Of a DNA stretch of 28,091 nt, positions 1 through 6,407 are shown one piece after another. Every line of letters starts with the position of its first letter. Within the stretch, counting starts at the first letter, position 1. Source of the stretch: a virus; the IMG/VR virus record IMGVR_UViG_3300017951_000090, positions 1 to 28,091 of that record, one strand, 5' to 3'. Made by a program: the position numbers and the translations under genes. The notes beneath the pieces were generated by a model. It saw only the letters and a program-made list of their open reading frames with translations, was not told the DNA's origin and made no database searches.

Positions 1-495
1 ATGCAGAAAGATGCGTCTGACGATTGGACCGTTCAAACACTGGGAGCGTTGGACGGCGTAGGCAAATTTCTGGATTCAACCGAATTTCTTGTTCCAGTAT
101 CGCAATATGGAGCAGCGTCTGGAACATATGTTATATCCAATGCCGGAACTGAACCAACATTTACTACAACTATATTATCATACTATGTAGAACAGTCTGG
201 AACAATACATGCTAATTTTAATGGTGCCTCAGTAAATAATACACCGAGTGGAACAAATGCTCTTCAGTTTATTTTGCCATACGAAAGTGTTCAGACACAA
301 ACGATGAATTTCGCTAATGGGTATCTTGACGATGCAGGAACCCGGCGCCTAGTGTGCTATGCTATTGGAGCCGCCGGAAGTGGAAACGAAGACAGAGTAT
401 TTAATATTGTCGGTCATGCTGGCACAGCTGTATATAACAATGCAACCCTTGCGTCAGGGGATAGCTTTCGATGGGATGTGGTTTATAATACCTAG
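1..495 (+). CDS. Fibre-tip-like virion protein, 5' end outside window
   Basis: The reading frame is open at the first base, so the true start is probably upstream; the ATG at position 1 is more likely an internal codon. The 164 visible residues align by eye with the C-terminal two thirds of the protein at 1804-2523: both share KDASD-x-W near the left end, then DGVG-x-F, a Q-x-GA-SG/A segment and a P-x-FTT strand, followed by beta-rich, glycine/asparagine-rich sequence. A segment LQFILPYESV resembles LYLELPYEV in the protein at 24407-24964. This fits a beta-structured fibre or receptor-contact domain on the virion surface. No enzymatic motif is seen. It is followed after 9 bases by a small gene with a good ribosome site. 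Confidence 0.6.
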   Translation: MQKDASDDWTVQTLGALDGVGKFLDSTEFLVPVSQYGAASGTYVISNAGTEPTFTTTILSYYVEQSGTIHANFNGASVNNTPSGTNALQFILPYESVQTQTMNFANGYLDDAGTRRLVCYAIGAAGSGNEDRVFNIVGHAGTAVYNNATLASGDSFRWDVVYNT

Positions 496-504
496 GAGAA
501 AACT

Positions 505-729
505 ATGGATTATGAAAAAAGAATAGATATTGCTATGGACCCATTGATAGATTTTCCTCACATGGAATGGTGTTACCATCAAGCAATGAGTAATCAGAAA
601 GAACTGGATGCAATTATCACAAAATATCAGGCCATGAAAGCCAAATCCGATGATTACAAGGCTCAATGTGCAGCAGCTAAAGATGAAGCAGCGGTAGAGG
701 CTATCTTAGGAACACTTACTAGGGAGTGA
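505..729 (+). CDS. Small hypothetical protein, helical
   Basis: A 74-residue, charged, mostly helical protein rich in Lys, Asp, Glu and Ala, with a C-terminal half (about residues 30-70) that looks able to form a coiled coil. The ATG is preceded by AGGAGAAAACT, a good ribosome site. It lies between two fibre-type genes, and its stop codon sits inside the GGGAGTGA that also serves as ribosome site of the next gene, so the two are probably co-translated. I do not recognise the family. Position suggests a virion accessory protein or a helper of fibre assembly, which is inference only. Confidence 0.65.
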   Translation: MDYEKRIDIAMDPLIDFPHMEWCYHQAMSNQKELDAIITKYQAMKAKSDDYKAQCAAAKDEAAVEAILGTLTRE

Positions 730-732
730 AAA

Positions 733-1797
733 ATGGCACGCAACAAAGTAGGGGTTCCATACCAAAATCCCACAAGATATGTAGGACCAAACACAGACCT
801 TATTCCCATTATCAAGGTTAGTCGCGAACCTACTACTAATGATGTCCGTTTTCCATTGGGGCAATTTTGGTTAGTTGGCGATAATCCTACCACGGGAACG
901 GTCGGTGATCTTTGGTATCTATGTGACTTTGTTGCTGGAGTGCCTACATGGTGTCAAGTAGACGTAGGTTCTGGAGGTCCTGGCGTCGACCAATTGCGTG
1001 ACCAGGTGGACGCGACTGCATCTCCTGATGCCTCGGGTAATATCGATATTGACGGAACAATTGTAGGCAGTGGCAACAACCCCAGTGGAATTCCGTTGGA
1101 AACGGTTGCCGGAACCAACAAAATCGACATTCAACTTCAGCTAGCTGCGGCGCGTACTGGAGCGCCTGGAGATAGCAACGATGCGGGGGTTTGCTCATTT
1201 GATGACACAGCATTCTCTGTCGATGCGGATGGTTATGTAACCCTAGCTGGTGGAGCGGGTCCGGCTGTAGACACAATTAATGTAGATGGAAACACGGGAC
1301 CTGGAACAGATCCTGTTGTTCCAGATGGAAGTGGAGTAATTGCAGTTGCCGGAAACACCGTCGCCAATGCTACTAATGCTCAGCCAGTATTCACCCACTC
1401 ACGAGCGGCAAACGCATATAACCTAGAGGTGCAGGTGGCCACCGCCATCGCGGCTGCTCCTGGGGACAAGCTCGATGCCGGCCTCTCCTCTTTTGATAGT
1501 GGTGAGTTCAACGTTGACGCGGACGGATTTGTTCAGTTGAGTTCAGGGTTAAAGGCTCCAATGACGGTCAACGGCGGATCAGTCATCAATATTGGGTTTA
1601 CTCTCAGCACCCAGACACTTACGGTTCACGGAGCAGACGGAACCGCGCTTAGCGCCACCAATCCAGGCTATGTCCTAGTTCAAGACCCCGCTAATGCCAA
1701 TCAAATGAAGGTGTTCACCGTCACAGCAAATCAGGCGATGACCAACACCGAGATGAATGGTAATACCCACGGAACTACGGCAAGCACTGCATGGTGA
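733..1797 (+). CDS. Tail-fibre-type protein with internal repeat
   Basis: A 354-residue acidic, Gly/Ala/Asp-rich protein without hydrophobic segments. After an N-terminal region of about 90 residues it carries two copies of a roughly 99-residue unit. Each ends in a PGD-x-x-AG-x-SFD-x-x-x-F-x-VDADG-x-V-x-L motif, at about residues 143-170 and 242-269. The C-terminal 80 residues (QDPANANQMKVFTVTANQAM and onward) are of the kind found at the end of phage fibre proteins. The repeated VDADG-type motif is familiar from fibrous virion proteins. The start ATG follows GGGAGTGAAAA. The role is probably a fibre or appendage on the tail; the specific receptor cannot be seen. Confidence 0.7.
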   Translation: MARNKVGVPYQNPTRYVGPNTDLIPIIKVSREPTTNDVRFPLGQFWLVGDNPTTGTVGDLWYLCDFVAGVPTWCQVDVGSGGPGVDQLRDQVDATASPDASGNIDIDGTIVGSGNNPSGIPLETVAGTNKIDIQLQLAAARTGAPGDSNDAGVCSFDDTAFSVDADGYVTLAGGAGPAVDTINVDGNTGPGTDPVVPDGSGVIAVAGNTVANATNAQPVFTHSRAANAYNLEVQVATAIAAAPGDKLDAGLSSFDSGEFNVDADGFVQLSSGLKAPMTVNGGSVINIGFTLSTQTLTVHGADGTALSATNPGYVLVQDPANANQMKVFTVTANQAMTNTEMNGNTHGTTASTAW

Positions 1798-1803
1798 AGT
1801 GCA

Positions 1804-2523
1804 ATGCCCCTTTTCGTCTACGCCATGACAAATGATGCCAGCGACAGCATTCAGTTCGCTTTAGGGAGACTTCCGCATTTAAAGGTGTCGCCAGCAGCTG
1901 CAAATATTGGTGACCCTTCAGCCGCCAATGCGGACCAAGAATTCTCACTGTATAGCTTCGATGATATTACCGAAGCCGACTGGGACGCCAATCCTGTTAT
2001 TTGTGTTGGAAGTCTTCGTGCTACCAAGGACGCTAGTGATGTATGGACGTTTGCCGCGATGGACGAAGGAGATGGAGTGGGTCAATTCAATGACGGCAGA
2101 AATCATGACTTCCCCACTCTACAATTTGGTGCCTCAGCTGGTCATATGCTTCCCAATGGGGGCACAGCTCCTGCCTTCACCACCGTCGAAGCAGAATATG
2201 TTATTCATCGTAATGGCTGGTTCGATGTTACTTATACTGCTGAGGGAGATGGAGGAACAGATGGTTCGGGTGCGGTAGACTCATATTGGGTGACCCCTTT
2301 CGAAATAGATGACGTTCATACAGCCACCTTTGTCTCAATGGGAACGGGTCGGATTGATTATAATGCTGGGACTTACGTCGGAGTTTTAATAGCTGGAAAC
2401 GGCGGAACTCATAGCTTTCTAGCTAATAATTTTGTCGCCGCTGGAGCTGTACAAAACGCTGCGTTCGTTAACGGTGACAGAAATTATGGTATCTATTGCC
2501 GTTTCCTAGCGAGTACATCCTAA
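1804..2523 (+). CDS. Fibre-tip-like protein, paralogue of gene at 1-495
   Basis: A 239-residue beta-rich protein. Residues from about 74 onward match the visible part of the protein at 1-495 (KDASD-x-W, DGVG-x-F, FGASAG, P-AFTT), so the two are diverged duplicates flanking the repeat-containing fibre gene. The N-terminal 70 residues contain an SFDDITEADWDANP segment not visible in the truncated copy. The ribosome site is weak (GTGAAGTGCA before ATG), and translation is probably helped by the gene 6 bases upstream. No membrane segment or catalytic motif is seen. A surface fibre or receptor-contact subunit is the best guess. Its stop overlaps the next start as TAATG. Confidence 0.65.
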   Translation: MPLFVYAMTNDASDSIQFALGRLPHLKVSPAAANIGDPSAANADQEFSLYSFDDITEADWDANPVICVGSLRATKDASDVWTFAAMDEGDGVGQFNDGRNHDFPTLQFGASAGHMLPNGGTAPAFTTVEAEYVIHRNGWFDVTYTAEGDGGTDGSGAVDSYWVTPFEIDDVHTATFVSMGTGRIDYNAGTYVGVLIAGNGGTHSFLANNFVAAGAVQNAAFVNGDRNYGIYCRFLASTS

Positions 2524-2756
2524 TGGCGAAAGCAGAATTCATCTATAGATTTGACATCCCGGAGGAAACTCAGGACATGAAGCATTTTCTTAGTGCACAG
2601 AATGCAATGAGCGTCCTTTGGGATGTCGACCAAGAGCTGCGCAATAAGCTGAAACATGGTGACCCTGAATGGCTCCGTAATGAAGACGCCAGCGCGTATC
2701 TGGAACATCTTAGGGATATGATTTGGTCACAAGGAGTATTCGAAGATGAATTCTAA
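2523..2756 (+). CDS. Small conserved-type phage protein, hypothetical
   Basis: A 77-residue acidic protein (MAKAEFIYRFDIPEETQDMK at the N-terminus). The chosen ATG overlaps the preceding stop as TAATG, which favours this start over one 27 bases further upstream. Sequence such as DIPEET-x-D, followed by an amphipathic helix with LWDVDQELRNKLKHG, is typical of small phage proteins of unknown function that precede lysis or end-of-late-operon genes. I cannot assign a reaction. It overlaps the next gene by 11 bases, so the two are probably co-translated. Confidence 0.65.
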   Translation: MAKAEFIYRFDIPEETQDMKHFLSAQNAMSVLWDVDQELRNKLKHGDPEWLRNEDASAYLEHLRDMIWSQGVFEDEF

Positions 2757-2958
2757 AGTGGAGCGCCCTGCATGGGTGAAGTGGGTTATGCGTGGTCTTA
2801 TTTGTCTTATCATTTGTGCTGGTATTCTTGGCGGTTGTAGCTATATTAATCGAAAACTTGGAGTGAAGGACGACCATATCCTGGAGGAAATGGCCGAGCG
2901 CTTTATTGAAAGCGAGACAGGTCTGGATATAGATCTCAGTCACGAAACGCCCGAGTAA
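2746..2958 (+). CDS. Small membrane or lipoprotein-like protein
   Basis: A 70-residue protein with a short basic N-terminus, one hydrophobic segment at about residues 14-30, then LGGC (Cys31) that could act as a lipobox, and a soluble acidic tail ending in a DIDLS-x-ETPE motif. Tails of this kind (a tGxDIDLSP-like ending) are familiar from small membrane proteins near the lysis genes of podoviruses, but their function is not something I can state. It may be a single-pass inner-membrane protein or a lipoprotein. It is the last rightward gene of the block; a convergent leftward gene ends 13 bases away. Confidence 0.6.
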   Translation: MNSKVERPAWVKWVMRGLICLIICAGILGGCSYINRKLGVKDDHILEEMAERFIESETGLDIDLSHETPE

Positions 2959-2970
2959 CAGCGATTTGTC

Positions 2971-3153
2971 TTAATAAAAACATTTTCCATCTGATGGTGA
3001 ATACCAAATATCACCACCGAGTTTTTTATAGCTTGAAGAATCGTGAGACATTTGCCGAAGACGTTTATTACACCTCTTCTTCCATGCTTTCATTTCACCA
3101 GCTCTAACAGAGCAAACAGGTCCCTTGTTAGTCTTTTTCCTTGATCGGCTCAT
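2971..3153 (-). CDS. Small basic protein of the MSRSRKK family
   Basis: A 60-residue, strongly basic protein beginning MSRSRKKTNKGPVCSV and ending in a short aromatic tail with KLGGDIWYSPSDGKCF. Small proteins with the MSRSxKKxP start, a central WKKxxNKRxR helix and a SYKKLxxxxDI-like tail occur widely in bacteria and phages and have no established function to my knowledge. This start is preferred because the family begins at MSRS; an ATG two codons upstream is also possible. It overlaps the upstream gene by 26 bases and is the last gene of the leftward operon. Basic charge suggests nucleic-acid or ribosome contact, as inference. Confidence 0.6.
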   Translation of the reverse strand: MSRSRKKTNKGPVCSVRAGEMKAWKKRCNKRLRQMSHDSSSYKKLGGDIWYSPSDGKCFY

Positions 3154-3400
3154 CGTCATACTCGGGGTTGTAGTAGGGTGACCGTCCATCACATTCAAAC
3201 GTGTGATACCATGCATCGTCCATTACGGATTTCAGGTCATTTTTCAAAAATCGCAACGCTTTGTCTAGGCGTTTTGATGTTTTATGGCCTACACCCCACG
3301 CTTTCCATACTTCTTGCTGCCATTGTTCGAGAAGTTTCACCGCGTGGCGAATGTCTTTTGACATTTGCACGTGTTTCTCAGTAGTAAAAGTTTCTTTCAT
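3128..3400 (-). CDS. Small hypothetical protein
   Basis: A 90-residue protein, helical and basic in the first 60 residues (two helices rich in Lys/Arg with WQQEVWKAWG between), then an acidic tail ending EYDDEPIKEKD. The ATG follows AAAGGTAAAAT on the minus strand. It is not a family I recognise. It lies in the distal part of the early leftward operon, downstream of the helicase remnant and 52 bases beyond that gene's stop, and overlaps the next small basic gene. A small early accessory protein, possibly acting on the host, is a reasonable guess but unsupported by any motif. Confidence 0.55.
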   Translation of the reverse strand: MKETFTTEKHVQMSKDIRHAVKLLEQWQQEVWKAWGVGHKTSKRLDKALRFLKNDLKSVMDDAWYHTFECDGRSPYYNPEYDDEPIKEKD

Positions 3401-3452
3401 ATTTTACCTTTAAGTTATGCAACATAATATGTATTATCGGACGATAAGTAAA

Positions 3453-3626
3453 TTATTCAGCTATAAATTCAAAAGCTAACCATTTATCAGATGGGTGAGG
3501 CTTTTCTATAATACTAACCGTTTTTCCGGTGCCCGTAGGCATGCTTATTAACTGAGAGTGACAAGGATCACTTTCGATCGCCGCAAGTACACGTTCCTGA
3601 TAGTCATACAGCTTGATGGTATCCAT
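3453..3626 (-). pseudogene. Remnant of a DExD/H (SF2) helicase, N-terminus only
   Basis: A 57-residue frame reading MDTIKLYDYQERVLAAIESD at its start, then ISMPTGTGKTVSII. This is the start of a superfamily 2 helicase: a Q-motif-like LYDYQ followed about 20 residues later by a Walker A P-loop, PTGTGKT, at residues 30-36. After the P-loop only about 20 residues remain (EKPHPSDKWLAFEFIAE) and they do not continue the fold; motifs II (DExx), III and VI are absent, and no continuation is seen in the 50 bases before the next gene. Its start overlaps the end of the winged-helix gene by 23 bases, so it is still coupled to translation. It could be a decayed helicase or a short protein that kept only an ATP-binding loop. 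Confidence 0.65.
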
Positions 3627-3852
3627 ACACCTGCGCCCATTGTTTTATATAGTCTAGGTTGGCATCAGGCTTTACTCTGTAGCGATATCCTCCAAATGAC
3701 TTTACCCTGAGCAAAAATCCCTCCTTGCACAAATCTAATAGATGCTTTCGAATCGTCCTGATCGCAATAGCGTGCCCTATTAGATCTTCAGATGTGACCC
3801 AGTCGTTAGCCCTGTGCACACCGAAGAAAACCTGTAGTTTATGTGGCGTCAT
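3604..3852 (-). CDS. Winged-helix DNA-binding protein
   Basis: An 82-residue protein. Residues 1-60 read as a winged helix: a first helix (TPHKLQVFFGVH), a second (VTSEDLIGH), a recognition helix (AIRTIRKHLLDLCKEG) and a hairpin wing (FLLRVKSFGGYRYRVKP), then a short C-terminal helix. The start chosen has GGAGGAGTA directly in front; the frame is open 48 bases further upstream with two more ATG codons, but those lack a good ribosome site. It probably binds DNA as an early regulator or a replication-associated protein, similar in role to small phage wHTH proteins. Its end overlaps the helicase remnant. The assignment rests on pattern only. Confidence 0.6.
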   Translation of the reverse strand: MTPHKLQVFFGVHRANDWVTSEDLIGHAIAIRTIRKHLLDLCKEGFLLRVKSFGGYRYRVKPDANLDYIKQWAQVYGYHQAV

Positions 3853-3983
3853 TACTCCTCCATGTTTTGCCATACCATGCCGCGCGCCGTGCGCAACCAT
3901 GCCGTGCCGTCATGCACAGGAAATGTCGATTCCGTATGCATGACGTGCATCTCATGTCTAAAAAACGATGCATTTTGAACATA

Positions 3984-4076
3984 TCACCAGTCCCAGCCCA
4001 TATATTTGAAGAGGGCGCATAGCGCCCATTCTCCGAGAATACAAGCCGTCAGGGACAATCCAATTGCTCCTATCAT
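3984..4076 (-). CDS. Possible 30-residue membrane micro-protein
   Basis: A 30-codon frame starting at an ATG that overlaps the exonuclease stop (ATGA), reading MIGAIGLSLTACILGEWALC and ending FKYMGWDW. Nearly the whole length is hydrophobic with a central Glu, which fits one membrane-spanning helix with an aromatic C-terminal belt. The stop-start overlap makes translation by reinitiation plausible. An inverted repeat GGGCGC-ATA-GCGCCC-like (about 4014-4028) lies within it. There is no homology I can name, and at this length chance cannot be excluded. Confidence 0.35.
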   Translation of the reverse strand: MIGAIGLSLTACILGEWALCALFKYMGWDW

Positions 4077-4900
4077 GACAACCTCCAGCGTTCACTAGGT
4101 GCTTTTCGGTAGCGCTCTAGGTCGACATCCTTCAGCTCTGGGATCGCGCTGTAATCGACGCTTCCTTTGCTTACGCTCTTCCTGAACTTCAGCCCACCAC
4201 CTTTGCACGAACGGTTGTTCGAGAGGGCTATAAGCTGCTGCTTTAGCTCTTTTTCCCTCTGCTTCAACTTTTGGATATGCTGTATCTGCTGCGCGATCGA
4301 TATCCATTCCTCGTCGTCGATTTCTTGAAAATCAGCATCAGATAATGATGGGGCTTCAAAGTTCTGAAGCTGATTCCAGAATTCGCCTTCCTTGGCATAG
4401 AGTTTATTAATGTACTTATCGTCGCGTTCAACCTCCACTAAGTGGAAGCTATCATCCGTGTATGAAAAATAGTGTAGACGATTTACGCCTATTACTGCAA
4501 GCTGATGTTGTAGCTGTGGATAATATTTCTCAGGTACGTTGCCGGAAGCCGCGATGTCATGGTCGCGTTTGCCGGCGCATTTAATCTCTACAACAATGGA
4601 TCTATCCAATGAAATCCCGTCGAGACTTGCCATCATCCATTTCCGTTCTGGATGGATCACAACTTCCGGCTCGGCACAGTTGCCGGTATAGTCGTTGTAG
4701 GCTTGTCTCGCTATCGGCTCGAGTTCATGTCCGCGTCGCATTGCCGCATTCATTTCAGGTTGGGGTGCCAAGTCGAGCTTTTCTTCCCACAGCTGGTAAG
4801 GTGTCTTCCAAGGAGAAACACCCATGATGATCGGGGCATCACTCGCCCCAATCTTGTTCTTACGCATTTCTAGCCACTCAGGCGTATTCTGACTAATCAT
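4073..4900 (-). CDS. YqaJ/lambda-type recombination exonuclease
   Basis: A 275-residue protein of the YqaJ-like viral recombinase family, PD-(D/E)XK nuclease fold. Seen in order: the N-terminal RKNKIGASD signature (residues 13-21), GHELEP (57-62), the catalytic core D94 and E105-x-K107 in VVEIKCAG, and the QLQHQL helix that follows in this family. The C-terminal 75 residues are charged and helical. Such enzymes degrade one strand from double-strand ends so that an annealing protein can pair the exposed strand, and here a RecT-like gene lies two genes upstream in the same operon. Start ATG overlaps the stop of the small gene before it by 8 bases. Length and motifs are intact. Confidence 0.9.
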   Translation of the reverse strand: MISQNTPEWLEMRKNKIGASDAPIIMGVSPWKTPYQLWEEKLDLAPQPEMNAAMRRGHELEPIARQAYNDYTGNCAEPEVVIHPERKWMMASLDGISLDRSIVVEIKCAGKRDHDIAASGNVPEKYYPQLQHQLAVIGVNRLHYFSYTDDSFHLVEVERDDKYINKLYAKEGEFWNQLQNFEAPSLSDADFQEIDDEEWISIAQQIQHIQKLKQREKELKQQLIALSNNRSCKGGGLKFRKSVSKGSVDYSAIPELKDVDLERYRKAPSERWRLS

Positions 4901-5084
4901 TGGTGTCCTCCTCGATCATTTGATTGAAAACATCAAGAAAATAATCAGGTAGTTCTGGTTCACGATAATATTCATATGAAGCGGCTATTATTTCGACCAC
5001 TTCCGAAAGTTGATCGGGGTTTAGTCGTGCAAGAGCCTTTAAATAAATATTAAAGTTCTTCTCGTGATCCATATCCATATCCAT
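4893..5084 (-). CDS. Small acidic protein between recT-like and exonuclease genes
   Basis: A 63-residue acidic, helical protein. It begins with three tandem ATGGAT units (5067-5084), giving MDMDMDHEKN, so there are three in-frame ATG codons; the first has GGAGG seven bases upstream and is preferred. The middle contains LNPDQLSEVVEIIAASYEYY. No known family is recognised. It sits between the two members of the recombination pair and overlaps the exonuclease start by 8 bases, which suggests a role with them, for example as a modulator of recombination, though nothing in its sequence proves this. Confidence 0.65.
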   Translation of the reverse strand: MDMDMDHEKNFNIYLKALARLNPDQLSEVVEIIAASYEYYREPELPDYFLDVFNQMIEEDTND

Positions 5085-5085
5085 G

Positions 5086-5925
5086 CTACGCCTCCATTAC
5101 CTGTAGTTCTTCACCATATGCCTGCTCGGCTTCAGCATGTTGCTGTTTAGCACGAGTAAGCGCATGCTTGTAAATTTCTCGTGGCATTAGCTTAAAGTCA
5201 GTAATGCCGTACTTCTTCTTAAGGTACATGGCGATGTTGCCGCGCAGCTGGTGGTTGTCACCTAGCCAAGCGTCAAGCTCCTCGAACTCCTCAGAAGTTA
5301 TCGAATCTACAGTTTGTGTCTCGATTGTTAACGTTTCTGAGACGCTGTTATCGTTTTGCACATCAGATGATACACAATCATCGTTGTGTACACCGGAAGG
5401 CTCAGGCGGTGTATCCAAAGGTGGAGCATAACCGATCTCGCCCTGTACGTAGCAGCCTTTAATAATGTCGGGGAAAAGCTGCCTAGCTAGACGAGATAAC
5501 GCACGAGCAAACAGCATGTCTTGCGGGTACTTCTGCCACTGATTGCGGTAGATGCCGGCACGCTTGGCTTCTTCGATGCTGAAGCTAGCGACCCAAGTGT
5601 CACCGTTGTCGGCACGCTTGCCATGCAAGATACAAATTTGGTCGTTAGATTTCTTGTCTTTAGTAACACTGTGTTTGTGCATGCGAATCAGTTGATTCAT
5701 CATCGCAGCAGTCATCTCGACCTTGCCTTGTACGAAGTACATGCCGCCATTCAAAGCGTCAATAGGCTGTACACCGACAGACTTGGCTTTTTCGATGATA
5801 GCATAAACACCTTCGGAGCCCATGCGTTTGTAGTGAGGTGCCTGCATCAGCAGTTGGTACATCTTCTGTGTGTTTTGAATCTCTGCGAGCATGTTGTCGT
5901 CAGATTTTACGAGTTCTTGTTTCAT
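5086..5925 (-). CDS. RecT-family single-strand annealing protein
   Basis: A 279-residue protein. Residues 20-165 show the RecT pattern: YQLLMQAPHYKRMG, YAIIEKAKSVGVQPIDALNG, the GKVEMTAAMMNQLIR segment and, further on, SIEEAKRAGIY, QKYPQDMLFARALSRLARQL and GCYVQGEIG, all typical of the RecT/RedB-type annealing superfamily. The C-terminal third is acidic, then helical with Lys/Arg. These proteins coat single strands and anneal them to complementary DNA, working with the exonuclease downstream. The start is chosen at MKQELV, where ACACGGAGAACCAAG gives a good ribosome site and an ATGA overlap with the preceding stop; the frame is open 49 codons further up but that is inside the upstream gene. 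Confidence 0.88.
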   Translation of the reverse strand: MKQELVKSDDNMLAEIQNTQKMYQLLMQAPHYKRMGSEGVYAIIEKAKSVGVQPIDALNGGMYFVQGKVEMTAAMMNQLIRMHKHSVTKDKKSNDQICILHGKRADNGDTWVASFSIEEAKRAGIYRNQWQKYPQDMLFARALSRLARQLFPDIIKGCYVQGEIGYAPPLDTPPEPSGVHNDDCVSSDVQNDNSVSETLTIETQTVDSITSEEFEELDAWLGDNHQLRGNIAMYLKKKYGITDFKLMPREIYKHALTRAKQQHAEAEQAYGEELQVMEA

Positions 5926-6239
5926 CTTGGTTCTCCGTGTAGGTAATCGATAGTAGCGCGCTGGTAACCCAGGTGCCACATCATTAGGTTTCTCTGACCG
6001 CGCTTTTCCATTGCTGGCTGCGCGTTTGGTTTCAATGTCATGCCGAGCGCGTGAAAGCACTCGTCTAGGCAATTCTCTAAAGCGTGAGCATCGCCGGTTT
6101 CGTAGAAGCCTTCAGCGACGCCTTGTAAATGATCGCGCAGATGGTCTAAATCTGGCAGCTCGTCTAGTCGGCAAAGGCCTTGGTCTTCTAATGTTGGTTC
6201 GTAGTCTGATTCATACCAGCTTGCGCGTGGTTCATACAT
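5922..6239 (-). CDS. First gene of early leftward operon, hypothetical
   Basis: A 105-residue acidic protein (MYEPRASWYESDYEPTLEDQ at the start) with a helical middle (LDHLRDHLQGVAEGFYETGD, then ENCLDECFHALGMTLKP) and a basic end. No family is recognised. It is the first gene behind the leftward promoter and its ribosome site is the ACACGGAGAACCACC module that is repeated in front of the RecT-like gene. It ends with an ATGA overlap with that gene, so expression of the two is linked. A helper of recombination or an early host-directed protein are the two simplest ideas. Confidence 0.65.
   Translation of the reverse strand: MYEPRASWYESDYEPTLEDQGLCRLDELPDLDHLRDHLQGVAEGFYETGDAHALENCLDECFHALGMTLKPNAQPAMEKRGQRNLMMWHLGYQRATIDYLHGEPR
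5926..5944 (-). promoter_or_regulatory. Ribosome-site module, copy 1 (RecT-like gene)
   Basis: On the minus strand ACCTACACGGAGAACCA (5928-5944) stands just before the ATG of the RecT-like gene. The same 17 bases occur in front of the first operon gene (6242-6258). Only GGAG is needed for the ribosome, so conservation of the whole module suggests duplication or selection for equal expression. Confidence 0.7.
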
Positions 6240-6258
6240 GGTGGTTCTCCGTGTAGGT
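6240..6258 (-). promoter_or_regulatory. Ribosome-site module, copy 2 (first operon gene)
   Basis: The second exact copy of the 17-base module described at 5926-5944, ending a few bases before the ATG at 6239 on the minus strand. A related form, TACACGCGAGGGAACCACA, precedes the rightward gene at 10936. Confidence 0.7.
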
Positions 6259-6269
6259 TCATCGTGTAG

Positions 6270-6291
6270 TCAACATCGTTTCTCATGTTGA
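6270..6291. promoter_or_regulatory. Inverted repeat at the start of the leftward transcript
   Basis: TCAACAT and ATGTTGA form a perfect 7-base inverted repeat with an 8-base spacer. It lies right where the leftward transcript from the promoter at 6300-6329 should begin, so it is either an operator that blocks this promoter or a hairpin at the 5' end of the mRNA. Confidence 0.5.
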
Positions 6292-6299
6292 TGTATCCC

Positions 6300-6329
6300 A
6301 ATATATCACGGTGTACCAAAATAGTGCAA
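6300..6329 (-). promoter_or_regulatory. Candidate sigma-70 promoter of the early leftward operon
   Basis: On the minus strand TTGCAC (6329-6324) and TATATT (6305-6300) are separated by 18 bases. Each hexamer matches four of six or more consensus positions. It lies 61 bases upstream of the first leftward ATG, with an inverted repeat between, and no other leftward -35/-10 pair of similar quality was seen nearby. Confidence 0.5.
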
Positions 6330-6362
6330 GCAAAATAAGCGGTGCAGTAAATTTAAGAATCG

Positions 6363-6385
6363 GGTATACGTAAGTCCCCTATACC
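6363..6385. promoter_or_regulatory. Operator-like inverted repeat before the HTH gene
   Basis: GGTATA and TATACC are 6-base inverted arms with an 11-base spacer, ending 22 bases before the start of the HTH gene. The GTATAC core recurs at 6795-6800 on the other side of that gene. Autoregulation by the HTH protein is the simplest reading, but it is inference. Confidence 0.4.
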
Positions 6386-6407
6386 ATACCGAATGGAGAT
6401 ATATACA

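Noticed and set aside
3853-3983. Two micro-frames (32 and 47 residues) as genes
   Set aside because: They overlap each other in different frames, lack clear ribosome sites and cannot both be explained by conservation from this sequence alone; kept only as a finding.
5926-6072. 49-residue N-terminal extension of the RecT-like protein
   Set aside because: The extension lies wholly in the upstream gene in another frame, and the good ribosome site with ATGA overlap is at the shorter start.
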